The notes below the pieces were generated by a model. It had not been told where the DNA came from. It saw only the letters and a list, made by a program, of their open reading frames with translations, and made no database searches. The position numbers and the translations under genes were made by a program. This document shows, piece after piece, positions 22,604 through 32,772 of a stretch of 53,957 bases of DNA (position 1 is the first letter of the stretch; each line of letters starts with the position of its first letter). The stretch spans positions 1-53,957 of the forward strand of contig VYBO01000060.1 of the NCBI GenBank assembly GCA_009844405.1, read 5' to 3'. The DNA is from Acidimicrobiaceae bacterium. GTDB taxonomy: Bacteria; Actinomycetota; Acidimicrobiia; Acidimicrobiales; Aldehydirespiratoraceae.

Positions 22604-23965
22604 ATGGACTGCGCCGTCACCCGACCGGCCGCCGATGCGCCCGTGGCGGCCCGCAGCGACGTGGTCGTCGTGGGTGGCGGCCCGGCCGGCCTGGCGGCGG
22701 CGGTCTCGGCCGCCCGCGGTGGGGCGAGTGTCACCCTCCTGGAACGTTACGCCCACCTGGGCGGCCTGGCCGCAGGCGGAATGGTCCTCGTGCTCGACGA
22801 CTTCGCCGACGGACCCGACGAGATCACCGTGCGCGGCCTCGCCCAAGAGATGGTGGATCGCCTGCATGTTCTCGGACTTGCGGTGTACCCGCCGCCCGGC
22901 GACCGCCTCCTCAGCAGCGAGATGTGGCAGCGATGGTCCCGCTGGGGTCTGTTCGACCTCTACGCCAAGGGACCGGAGAAGTCCATCGTCTACGCAGTGG
23001 CCTTCGATCCCGACGGCTGGAAGCGGGTCTCCAACGACCTCGTGGAAGAGGCGGGGGTCGACGTCCGGCTCCACTCCTGGTACTCGGCGCCCATCATGTC
23101 CGGCGACACCGTCGGCGGCGTGATCTGCGAGACCAAGACCGGCCCCCAGGCCGTGCTCGGCGACGTGGTGATCGATGCCAGCGGCGACGCCGACGTGGCC
23201 GCCGGGGCGGGCGCGCCCCATGTGGAGGGCTCGTACATGGTGACCACGGTCTTCCGCCTCGGAAACGTCGACACCGACACCGCGGAGCGGTTCGAGCACT
23301 CCCAGCCCGCCGAATGCCACGCGTTGAACCGCCGGGCCCGGCGCATCCTCGGCGGCTCCTGGGCCATGTGGTGGCTGAAGACGCCGCTGCGGGGGGTGGT
23401 GTGGTGCAACTGCCCGCACATGAACGGCTACGACGGCCTGAGCGTGGAGGACCTCACCGCCGCCGACCGGGAGGGACGCAAGAAGATCGCCGACCTCGTC
23501 GAATACGTGCGGGAGCACTATCCGGGGTTCGAGAATGCCGTCGTGATCGATGTGGCCCCCCAGATCGGAGTGCGCCAGTCGCGTCTGATCGAGGGCGAGT
23601 ATGTGGTGACCAAGGACGACGTGGTCAACCGGGTCCACTTCACCGACAGCGTGGCCCGGGGCCGCGGCTACTACACCCCCTACCGGGCGATGCTCCCCCA
23701 GCGCGTGGAGCAGCTGCTGGTGGCGGGCCGGCACTACTCGGTGACTCCCGAGGCCCAGAAGCTGTCCAGGGAGATCCCGCCGTGCATGTCGATGGGCGAG
23801 GCCGCTGGAACGGCCGCCGTCGAGGCGTTGGACTGCGGCGTCACCGTTCGCAAGGTCGACGTTGCGGCCGTGCAGCGGCGCCTGCGTCGCCAGGGCGCCG
23901 ACCCGGGCGACATCCCGTCGCTGCGGGCGCGTCGGGCCCGCAGCACCCCGGAGGCGAACTCGTGA
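22604..23965 (+). CDS. FAD-dependent oxidoreductase
   Basis: SDVVVVGGGPAGLAAAVSAARGGASVTLLERYAHLGGLAAGGMV; VIDASGDADVAAGAGAP; C-terminal ARGRGYYTPYRAMLPQRVEQLLVAGRHYSVTPEAQKLSREIPPCMSMGEAAGTAA. Confidence 0.9.
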   Translation: MDCAVTRPAADAPVAARSDVVVVGGGPAGLAAAVSAARGGASVTLLERYAHLGGLAAGGMVLVLDDFADGPDEITVRGLAQEMVDRLHVLGLAVYPPPGDRLLSSEMWQRWSRWGLFDLYAKGPEKSIVYAVAFDPDGWKRVSNDLVEEAGVDVRLHSWYSAPIMSGDTVGGVICETKTGPQAVLGDVVIDASGDADVAAGAGAPHVEGSYMVTTVFRLGNVDTDTAERFEHSQPAECHALNRRARRILGGSWAMWWLKTPLRGVVWCNCPHMNGYDGLSVEDLTAADREGRKKIADLVEYVREHYPGFENAVVIDVAPQIGVRQSRLIEGEYVVTKDDVVNRVHFTDSVARGRGYYTPYRAMLPQRVEQLLVAGRHYSVTPEAQKLSREIPPCMSMGEAAGTAAVEALDCGVTVRKVDVAAVQRRLRRQGADPGDIPSLRARRARSTPEANS

Positions 23966-25146
23966 GCGCCCCGGCCGCCCAGCCGCTCGCGGGGATCAGA
24001 GTTCTGGACTTCTCGCAGATCATGATGGGTCCGGTCGCCACCCAGCTGCTGGCCGACCACGGCGCCGATGTGCTCAAGATCGAGCGCCCCGGCAGCGGGG
24101 ACATCTTCCGTCAGGCCCTCGTCGACCCGGACGGTGCCGAGCATCCGGCGTTCGGCGCCCTGAACCGCAACAAGCGCAGCATGGTCGTCGATGTCCGCTC
24201 GCCCGAGGGTCTGGGGTTGATCGACGACCTCGTCGCCGCCGCCGATGTGGTGGTCAACAACTACCGGCCGGAGGTGATGGACCGTCTGGGCCTGGGGTAC
24301 GAGCGCCTGTCGGGGATCAATCCCCGCATTGTCTACGCCCAGGGAACCGGATTCGGCACGGGCGGCGTCTACGCCCGCAAGGGCGGCCAGGACATACTGG
24401 CGCAGGCCCTCACCGGTGCGATGTCGCACAAGGCCGACCCCGGCCACCCGACCGCCATCTACCCCGTCTCTCTGGCCGACTACACCGCGGGCATGCACAT
24501 GGTTCAGGGAATCCTGATGGCTCTGCTCCATCGGACCCGGACCGGCCGGGGCCAGAGAGTCGAGGTCTCGCTCTACGACTCCCTGCTCGCCATGCAGATC
24601 CTGGAGGCCACCATGGCGCTGATGGGCCGCGACCCGCTGAACTGGGCCCGAATGCCCCTCGTGGGCACGTTCGCCGCCGCCGACGGCGAGGTCGTGCTCG
24701 TGGGCGCCTTCAAGCCGAACCCCCTGCGCGACATCTGCGAGGCGCTCGATCTGGAGGACCTCTCGGCCGACCCCTCCTTCGCCACGATGGCCGACCAGGC
24801 CGCCAACCGGCCCCGCCTCCAGGCCCTGATCGCGGAGGCCATCGGCGGCTTCGCCTCCACAGAGGTGATCGAGCGGCTCGAGGCGCAGGACGTTCTCTGC
24901 GCCCCGGTGCGGACGCTCGACGAGGCCCTGCAGGACCCGCACACCGCATCCATGATCGTGGAGATGCCCCGCCCGGGCCGCGCGCCGCTGCGGTCGGTGG
25001 CTTCGCCGGTGCATCTGCCCGACACGCCGGCTGCATCGCACAGCCCGCCGCCCCCGCTGGGCGCGGGCGCCGCCGCGGCTCTGGAGGAATACGGGATCGC
25101 GCCCGAGCGTGTCGGCGCGCTGGTCGAGGCGGGCGTACTGGCATGA
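23962..25146 (+). CDS. CaiB/BaiF family CoA-transferase
   Basis: GTG start overlapping previous stop (GTGA); LAGIRVLDFSQIMMGPVATQLLADHGADVLKIERPGSGD...NRNKRSMVVDVRSPEG...VVVNNYRPEVMDRLGLGYE. Confidence 0.93.
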   Translation: MSAPAAQPLAGIRVLDFSQIMMGPVATQLLADHGADVLKIERPGSGDIFRQALVDPDGAEHPAFGALNRNKRSMVVDVRSPEGLGLIDDLVAAADVVVNNYRPEVMDRLGLGYERLSGINPRIVYAQGTGFGTGGVYARKGGQDILAQALTGAMSHKADPGHPTAIYPVSLADYTAGMHMVQGILMALLHRTRTGRGQRVEVSLYDSLLAMQILEATMALMGRDPLNWARMPLVGTFAAADGEVVLVGAFKPNPLRDICEALDLEDLSADPSFATMADQAANRPRLQALIAEAIGGFASTEVIERLEAQDVLCAPVRTLDEALQDPHTASMIVEMPRPGRAPLRSVASPVHLPDTPAASHSPPPPLGAGAAAALEEYGIAPERVGALVEAGVLA

Positions 25147-25916
25147 GCATCGATCTGGACGTCAGCGATCACGTCGCCCGGCTGACGATCAACCGTCCCG
25201 AGCGGCTCAACGCCATCGACAAGGCCCATCAGGACGATCTCAGGAGGGCCTGGGAGGCCATCGAGGCCGACCGCGCGGTGCGGGTCGTGGTGCTCACCGG
25301 CGCCGGGGACCGGGCCTTCTGCGCCGGCGACGACATGCGCGCCGAAGGTCCGACCGGCCTCGACTACTGGCTGCACGCCCGCGAGCACGGCTTCGGCCAC
25401 CTGCCGCTGCGCGACTCGCTGGACGTGCCGGTGCTGGCCCGGGTCAACGGCTACGCGCTCGGAGGCGGCCTCGAGCTGGTGGTGGGATGCGACTTGGCGG
25501 TGGCGTCCGAGGATGCCGTGCTGGGGTTCGTCGAGCCCCGGCTCGGCCGCCTGCCCCTCGACGGGGGGATCGTGTCGCTGGCTCGGCAGCTCCCGACCAA
25601 GTGGGCCATGGAAGTCCTGTTGACGGGCAGGCGCTTCAGCGCGGCCGAGGCGCTCGCCCTGGGGTTGCTGAACGAGGTCGTCCCCGCCTCCGAACTCGAC
25701 GCCGCCACCGACCGCTGGCTCGAGAACCTCTTGGCGTGCGCACCGCTGGCGTTGCGGGCCATCAAGCAGATCGTCCGCCGCACCGCCCACATGACCGCGG
25801 CCGACGCCCGCATGGCCAATCTTCCGGCCCTCGTGGAGGTGCTGGCGTCGTCCGACGGCGACGAGGGAGTCCGCGCCTTCAGCGAGAAGCGCGCCCCCCG
25901 CTGGGAGGGCCGCTGA
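25143..25916 (+). CDS. Enoyl-CoA hydratase/isomerase family protein
   Basis: DHVARLTINRPERLNAIDKAHQDDL...VVVLTGAGDRAFCAGDDM...VNGYALGGGLELVVGCDLAVASEDAVLGFVEPRLG; ATGA overlap with CaiB gene. Confidence 0.93.
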   Translation: MSIDLDVSDHVARLTINRPERLNAIDKAHQDDLRRAWEAIEADRAVRVVVLTGAGDRAFCAGDDMRAEGPTGLDYWLHAREHGFGHLPLRDSLDVPVLARVNGYALGGGLELVVGCDLAVASEDAVLGFVEPRLGRLPLDGGIVSLARQLPTKWAMEVLLTGRRFSAAEALALGLLNEVVPASELDAATDRWLENLLACAPLALRAIKQIVRRTAHMTAADARMANLPALVEVLASSDGDEGVRAFSEKRAPRWEGR

Positions 25917-25961
25917 GCCAACTCCGAAGACCGGGCGCTGGAGCCCGCGGGCAGAAGCAAT

Positions 25962-25990
25962 TGACTTCAATTTACTGATGATCTATATTG
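25962..25990 (+). promoter_or_regulatory. Sigma70-type promoter TTGACT-N17-TATATT upstream of BMP gene
   Basis: ttgact 25962-25967, tatatt 25985-25990, 17-nt spacer. Confidence 0.65.
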
Positions 25991-25999
25991 TAGTGAAGT
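25984..25999 (+). promoter_or_regulatory. Second copy of motif CTATATTGTAGTGAAG
   Basis: One mismatch to 21903-21918; overlaps the -10 of the promoter; flanked by ACTTCA (25965-25970) / TGAAGT (25995-26000) inverted half-sites. Confidence 0.55.
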
Positions 26000-26024
26000 T
26001 GCTCGATGTCCAGGGAGGATTCAG

Positions 26025-27176
26025 ATGAGAAGCCGAGTTTGTGCAGCCCTTCTGCTGGCCGGTGCCCTTGTGGCGACCGCCTGTGGAAGCGACGACAACG
26101 GCGGTGCTGCCGCTCCGGAGCCTGCACCGGCCGAGGCGCCGGCAACCACCGCCGCGCCCGAACCCGAACCCACCGAGGCACCAGCCACCACCGCCGCGGA
26201 GCCCGAACCGACCGAGGCGCCGGCAACCACCGCCGCGCCCGAACCCGAACCGGCCGAGGCGCCGACTGTCGCCCTCGTGGTGAACCAGAGCGCGGGCGAC
26301 CTCGGGCCCATCGACGACCTCGTGCGGGGCCTCGAGAGGGTGGAGGCCGACTACGGCGCCGACACCACCTTCATTGAGGCGACCGATCCGTCGACCTTCG
26401 AGACCACTCTCCGCAACCTGGCCAACCAGGGCACCGACATCATCGCGGTGACCTTCCCGCCCATGCAGGATGCCGTCGTCGCCGTGGCACCGGACTTCCC
26501 CGACGCCCGCTTCATCCACGTCTTCGGCTTCGAGGGAGGCCTCGACAACCTCGTCTCTATCGGATTCGACTACTACAAGGGCACCTACCTGGCCGGTATT
26601 CTTGCGGGCGCGCTGAACACCACCGGCAAGGTGGGATTCGTGGGCGGGGTGTCCATCCCGCCGCTCAACGCCGACTACAACGCCTTCGTGGCCGGGAGTC
26701 AAGAGCAGGATCCCGGCATCACCGGAGAAGCCGCCTTCGCTGACTCCTTCGAGGATCCGGCCAAGGGCCGGGAACTCGGGGCCGCGCTCTACGACGGCGG
26801 AGTGGACATCATCATGACCGACGCCGCGGCGACCGACCTCGGCGTCATCCAGGCCGCGGAGGAGAAGGGCGGCTACGTGATCGGCGGGTCGGTGAATTAC
26901 TTCGACAGCCCGGCCGTGATCGGAAGTGTCCTGCTGTACTGGGCGGAAGTGCTCCACACCCAGGTCGGGCACGCCCTGAGCGACGACTACACGCCCGGCT
27001 ACGTCGGCGCGGGCGTGGCCGAGGGCGGAGTGGACCTGGTCGTCAACCCCGACTTCCTCGCCAACGGCCCCGCGGAGATGGTCGAGATCATCAACGCCAC
27101 GCTCGACGAGATCGACGACGCTCGCTCCCAGATCAAGGACGGGTCTCTCGAGGTTCCCTTCGATCCCGAACTCTGA
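26025..27176 (+). CDS. BMP family ABC transporter substrate-binding lipoprotein
   Basis: Lipobox LVATACGSDD; linker APATTAAPEPEPTEAPATTAAEPEPTEAPATTAAPEPEPAEAP; BMP domain TVALVVNQSAGDLGPIDDLVRGLERVEADYGAD...GKVGFVGGVSIPPLNADYNAFVAGSQEQDPGI. Confidence 0.88.
   Translation: MRSRVCAALLLAGALVATACGSDDNGGAAAPEPAPAEAPATTAAPEPEPTEAPATTAAEPEPTEAPATTAAPEPEPAEAPTVALVVNQSAGDLGPIDDLVRGLERVEADYGADTTFIEATDPSTFETTLRNLANQGTDIIAVTFPPMQDAVVAVAPDFPDARFIHVFGFEGGLDNLVSIGFDYYKGTYLAGILAGALNTTGKVGFVGGVSIPPLNADYNAFVAGSQEQDPGITGEAAFADSFEDPAKGRELGAALYDGGVDIIMTDAAATDLGVIQAAEEKGGYVIGGSVNYFDSPAVIGSVLLYWAEVLHTQVGHALSDDYTPGYVGAGVAEGGVDLVVNPDFLANGPAEMVEIINATLDEIDDARSQIKDGSLEVPFDPEL
26129..26264 (+). repeat. In-frame ~39-42 bp tandem repeats encoding Ala/Pro/Glu/Thr-rich linker
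   Basis: About three repeats of gaggcgccggcaaccaccgccgcgcccgaacccgaac-like units. Confidence 0.8.
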
Positions 27177-27195
27177 CAACGGTAATCTCGCATCG

Positions 27196-28749
27196 ATGAC
27201 GGTGCCGAGCGGACCGGCACCCGCCGCAGTCCCGGCGGTTCGCTGCCGGTCGCTCGGTGTCTCCTTCGGCGCTGTCCGGGCCCTCCACGACGTCAGCCTC
27301 GATCTCGGCCCCGGAAGGATCCATGCTCTGGTCGGCCAGAACGGGGCCGGCAAGACCACTCTGGCCAAGGTCCTGGGCGGCCTCCAAGCCCCCGACTCGG
27401 GGGACGTCCACGTCGCAGGGCGAAAGCTCCCCTCCGGCGATGTGCGCGCCGCCAGAGCCGCCGGGCTTGCCATGGTTCACCAGCACTTCTCGCTGCCTCC
27501 CTCGTTCACGGTCGCGGAGGCTCTGGAGCTGAGCGCCTTTCGCCCTACGGGCCGACCGGTCTACCGGCGAGCCGAACTGCGCCGGCGCTGGCAGAGCGCC
27601 GCGGCCGAGATGGGCGGCGAGGCGGTGCTGTCGACGCGCGTCCGGGACCTTCCCGTCGAGACCCGCCAGTCGCTGGAGATCGTGCGAGCACTGGCCACCG
27701 ACGCACGCATCGTGATCCTGGACGAACCCACTGCCCTGCTCACGCCTGCGGCCATCGACACGCTGTTCGAGCGCCTGCGGCGTCTTCGCGACGACGGGGT
27801 CACTGTTCTCGTCGTGCTGCACAAGTTGCGTGAGGTGGCCGCCGTCGCGGACACCGTGAGCGTGCTCCGCGACGGTGAACTGGTGCTGGGCCCGAGCGAG
27901 ATGTCCGAGGTGTCCCAGGGCCGGCTGAGCGACGCCATCGTCGGGCCAGCCTCAGAAGCGGACCGAGCCGTCGGTGTGGAAACGACCGCCGACGGTGGCC
28001 GACGGACCCTGCTGGAGTTGGTGCGCGTCTCGAGCCGGGAGTCGGCCTTCGAGCCGGGCCTGCGCAGCATCGACCTCAGCGTCGAGACCCGCGAGATCGT
28101 GGGCGTCGCCGGCGTGGAGGGCAACGGGCAGCGCAGCCTCGTCTCGGTCATCGCCGGCCTCGGCGCCGTCGTCGAGGGCTCGGTGGTTCTCGGCGGAACC
28201 GAGATGACCCGCGCTCCCCCCGCCCGGCGACGGCAGCGGGGGCTGCGCCTCGTGCCCTTCGACCGCAACAGCGAGGGGATCAGCCGCGTTGCACCCGTCT
28301 GGTTGAACCAGTCGGCGCTGCGCCTCATCGGCTGGCGCCAGCGACGGCTCCCGCTCATCTCTCTGCGCTATTACAAGCGGCAGGCGGCCGAGGCGATGGA
28401 CCATTGGCAGGTCCGCTACGACTCGGTCACCCAGCCGGCCGAGAGCCTCTCCGGCGGCAACGTGCAGCGCCTGATCCTGTCGCGGGAGATGGCCCCCGGA
28501 CTGGAGGTGCTGGTAGCGGCCCAGCCGACCCGCGGCCTGGACTTCTCCGCCACCAACTTCGTGCGTCGGTCATTGCGACGGCTGCGCGACTCGGGGGCGG
28601 GCGTACTGCTGGTGTCCTCGGACCTCGACGAGCTGTTCGAACTGTCCGATCGCCTGCTGGTGATGTACGGGGGGAGCATCGTGGCACGCTTCGAGGCGCC
28701 CTACGACCGGCGCGCGGTGGGCGACGCCATGACGGGGGCCCTCCGGTGA
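27196..28749 (+). CDS. ABC transporter ATP-binding protein (duplicated ATPase, nucleoside/sugar type)
   Basis: Walker A VGQNGAGKTTLAKVLGG; second half LSGGNVQRLILSREMAPGLEVLVAAQPTRGLDF, typical of BMP-linked importers. Confidence 0.92.
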   Translation: MTVPSGPAPAAVPAVRCRSLGVSFGAVRALHDVSLDLGPGRIHALVGQNGAGKTTLAKVLGGLQAPDSGDVHVAGRKLPSGDVRAARAAGLAMVHQHFSLPPSFTVAEALELSAFRPTGRPVYRRAELRRRWQSAAAEMGGEAVLSTRVRDLPVETRQSLEIVRALATDARIVILDEPTALLTPAAIDTLFERLRRLRDDGVTVLVVLHKLREVAAVADTVSVLRDGELVLGPSEMSEVSQGRLSDAIVGPASEADRAVGVETTADGGRRTLLELVRVSSRESAFEPGLRSIDLSVETREIVGVAGVEGNGQRSLVSVIAGLGAVVEGSVVLGGTEMTRAPPARRRQRGLRLVPFDRNSEGISRVAPVWLNQSALRLIGWRQRRLPLISLRYYKRQAAEAMDHWQVRYDSVTQPAESLSGGNVQRLILSREMAPGLEVLVAAQPTRGLDFSATNFVRRSLRRLRDSGAGVLLVSSDLDELFELSDRLLVMYGGSIVARFEAPYDRRAVGDAMTGALR

Positions 28750-29792
28750 CCGGCGGACTGCAGCGCCTGGCTTCGACCATCGTTCTGGTCGGTTTCTCGT
28801 TCCTGCTGACGGCGCTGGTCCTTTGGACCAGCGGCTACGGCGTGGGCGACGTCTTCTCCGGCACCATCCAGGGGGCGATAACCGCGACGGGCGCAGCCAC
28901 CTCCACGGTCCGTTGGGCGATTCCTCTGCTGCTGATCGGCCTGGGAGTGGTGATCGGCTTCCGGGCGGGGTTCTTCAACATCGGCGGCCAGGGACAGTTC
29001 TATATGGGCGCCTGCGCTGCGCTGGTCGTCTCGCTGGGCTGGCGCGGGGGCCCGGCGACCCTGGTGATCCTGTGCGGGACGGCGGCGGCGATCATTGCCG
29101 GATCGGCCTGGTCACTGCTGCCCGGCTACCTGCGCGTGCGCTTCGGCACCGACGAGGTGCTGACCACGCTGATGATGAACTTCATCGGCGCACTCGTGCT
29201 CCAGTACCTGACCGCCGGCCCCATGCGCAACCCGTCGGGCACCGGCCAGACCGCGGCCAGCGAGCGCATTCCCGAGGCGTTCCGCATCACCGACAGCTCC
29301 GGCGTCTCGGCCACCGTCCTGCTGCTGGTCGGAGGCGTGGCCGTGCTCGTCTGGCTGCTGCTGGAGCGCACCCGCTTCGGTCTGACCATGACCCTGGTCG
29401 GACGCAACCCGACTATGGCCCGATGGCAAGGCATAGACGTGCGCCGGGTGGGCCTCGTCACTTTCGGACTCTCCGGGGCACTGGCCGGCCTTGCCGGCGC
29501 GGTGGAGCTGCACGGACCGGGGGCACGACTGGTCACCGGGTTCTCGCCCGAGGTGGGCTTCACTGCGGTGGTGGTGGCGCTCGTCGGCCTGCTGAGCGTC
29601 TGGGGCACCGTCGTGGCCGCGATCTTCTTCGGCGGCCTGCAGTCGGCCATCCTGTTCCTGCCGATCGTCACGGATCTTCCGCCACCTGCGCTGGTGCTCC
29701 TGCACGGCATGGTGGCGTTCCTGGTCACAGTCAAGTTCCGGTCGGCGCGCCGGCGGCGGGCGCCTCTCGTCCCGGAGGCCCTGGCGGACTGA
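28746..29792 (+). CDS. ABC transporter permease (BMP-associated, BPD_transp_2 type)
   Basis: GTG start (GTGA overlap); VVIGFRAGFFNIGGQGQFYMGACAALVVSLGW... multi-TM. Confidence 0.9.
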   Translation: MTGGLQRLASTIVLVGFSFLLTALVLWTSGYGVGDVFSGTIQGAITATGAATSTVRWAIPLLLIGLGVVIGFRAGFFNIGGQGQFYMGACAALVVSLGWRGGPATLVILCGTAAAIIAGSAWSLLPGYLRVRFGTDEVLTTLMMNFIGALVLQYLTAGPMRNPSGTGQTAASERIPEAFRITDSSGVSATVLLLVGGVAVLVWLLLERTRFGLTMTLVGRNPTMARWQGIDVRRVGLVTFGLSGALAGLAGAVELHGPGARLVTGFSPEVGFTAVVVALVGLLSVWGTVVAAIFFGGLQSAILFLPIVTDLPPPALVLLHGMVAFLVTVKFRSARRRRAPLVPEALAD

Positions 29793-30709
29793 TGGAACAG
29801 ATCCTCGCCACCACGCTTCGCTCGGCCGCGCCGCTGGTGCTGGTCGCTACGGCGGGCGTCTTCGCCTTCCGGGCCGGGATCTTCCATCTGGGCCTCGAAG
29901 GGCTGATGATCACCGGCGCGTTCACCACCGTGGCCGTCGGCGAGGCCACCGGATCGGTGGAACTCGGGATCCTCGCAGCCGTCGGCGCGTGCATGGCCCT
30001 CTCTGCGGTGTACTGGTGGGTGATCGGCCCCCTCGGCGCCAACGTGATCATCGCCGGGCTGGGGCTCACCTCGATCGGTCTGGGTGGCACGGCGTTCGCA
30101 CTGGGAGCGATCTTCGACTTGCGCGGCTCCATGTTCACCGACGTCGTGCTGCCGCGGCCCGTGCGCGGGATCACGTCGGGGCCAGGCGTCATCATTGCGG
30201 AACACTCAATCCTCGTCTGGCTCACGCCCCTGATCGTGCTGGCTGCCTGGGTAGTTCTTCGCCGCAGCCGTTTCGGGCTGCGCCTCGCCGCGGTGGGCGA
30301 GTACCCGTTCGCGGCGCGCACCGCGGGTGTGAACCCGTCAGTCATGAGGCTTAAAGCGCTGCTCATCGCCGGAGCGCTGTGCGCTCTCGGGGGCGCGGAG
30401 CTGTCGGTCGGAGCGCTTCACAACTTCACCGAGAACATGACCAACGGCCGCGGGTTCATCGCCTTCGTGGCGGTCATCTTCGGAGCGTGGCATCCCATCG
30501 GAGCGGCTCTCGCCGGACTGTTCTTCGGGCTCGCCGACGCCATCGGCATCCAGTCGCAGATCAACATCACGGAGCGGGTGCCCAGGGAGTTCGTCCTGAT
30601 GATTCCCTTCGTGCTCACGATCTTCGCGGTCTGGGTGGGCGGCCTCTGGAGACGCCGTTCCCTGGAAGCCGAAGCGGGCTATGCAGAACTGAGGGAGCCG
30701 GACTATTGA
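29792..30709 (+). CDS. ABC transporter permease (second, BPD_transp_2 type)
   Basis: MEQILATTLRSAAPLVLVATAGVFAFRAGIFHLGLEGLMITGAFTTVAVGEATGS...; TGATG overlap with preceding permease. Confidence 0.9.
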   Translation: MEQILATTLRSAAPLVLVATAGVFAFRAGIFHLGLEGLMITGAFTTVAVGEATGSVELGILAAVGACMALSAVYWWVIGPLGANVIIAGLGLTSIGLGGTAFALGAIFDLRGSMFTDVVLPRPVRGITSGPGVIIAEHSILVWLTPLIVLAAWVVLRRSRFGLRLAAVGEYPFAARTAGVNPSVMRLKALLIAGALCALGGAELSVGALHNFTENMTNGRGFIAFVAVIFGAWHPIGAALAGLFFGLADAIGIQSQINITERVPREFVLMIPFVLTIFAVWVGGLWRRRSLEAEAGYAELREPDY

Positions 30710-30715
30710 GGCCGA

Positions 30716-32146
<1,431 letters not shown>

Positions 32147-32192
32147 AGAAGCCTGAAGCTATCGGTGCCGAACGTACGAGCGAGACCGACGG

Positions 32193-32408
32193 CTAGTCGG
32201 TGTTGAACCACTCGTCACGACTGATCCCAGCCTCGTTGAGGATGACGCGCAACAGACCGGCGTCGATCTCCTTGTCATTCGGAATGTGCACCTTGCGGCG
32301 CCCGAGCGCCATGTAGTCATGCCGGCTCGGGATCGGGCCACGCCAGCCAAGCCTCTTCAGCCTGGCTATTAGTTCTCGCCGCTTGACGGGCCCCAACCGG
32401 CGGTTCAT
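32193..32408 (-). CDS. HicA-type toxin (YcfA-like)
   Basis: KRRELIARLKRLGWRGPIPSRHDYMALGRRKVHIPNDKEIDAGLLRVILNEAGIS; 71 aa, overlaps putative antitoxin. Confidence 0.85.
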   Translation of the reverse strand: MNRRLGPVKRRELIARLKRLGWRGPIPSRHDYMALGRRKVHIPNDKEIDAGLLRVILNEAGISRDEWFNTD

Positions 32409-32683
32409 GGCCCACGGACGAGATTGATGCCTCCCATCTCCGGGATGTCGGTGTCGCCATCGGCCAGTTTGACATCAGCCCATCCGACAAGCACCGACTC
32501 CAAGTAGGCGACCGCGTCCGCGGCGGTGGTTCCGTACGCCCACGCGCCGGGGCAGCCCTCGACGGTCGCGATCAGATACTCGGTGTCCTCCGCCTCAGCG
32601 ACGTTCGCGTGCCGGACAGCCGCGGCCGCCCATTGGCGCAGGCGTGCTGCCGTAGCGTCCTTCGAACGTGCCGTTACCGCCAT
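32405..32683 (-). CDS. HicB-like antitoxin
   Basis: DTEYLIATVEGCPGAWAYGTTAADAVAYLESVLVGWADVKLADGDTDIPEMGG; ATGA overlap with hicA. Confidence 0.75.
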   Translation of the reverse strand: MAVTARSKDATAARLRQWAAAAVRHANVAEAEDTEYLIATVEGCPGAWAYGTTAADAVAYLESVLVGWADVKLADGDTDIPEMGGINLVRGP

Positions 32684-32772
32684 ATCCCGCATCCCGCCGT
32701 CGGGGTTCGCGTGCCTGCCGGGCAAGTCTACTGGACCGACCGCCGAACGCTCGGCTCACCGTTTCCGAGGTT

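Noticed and set aside
22924-25146. 740-aa plus-strand ORF
   Set aside because: Arg/Gly/Pro-rich out-of-frame reading for most of its length; only the 3' part (from 23962) is the real CaiB frame.
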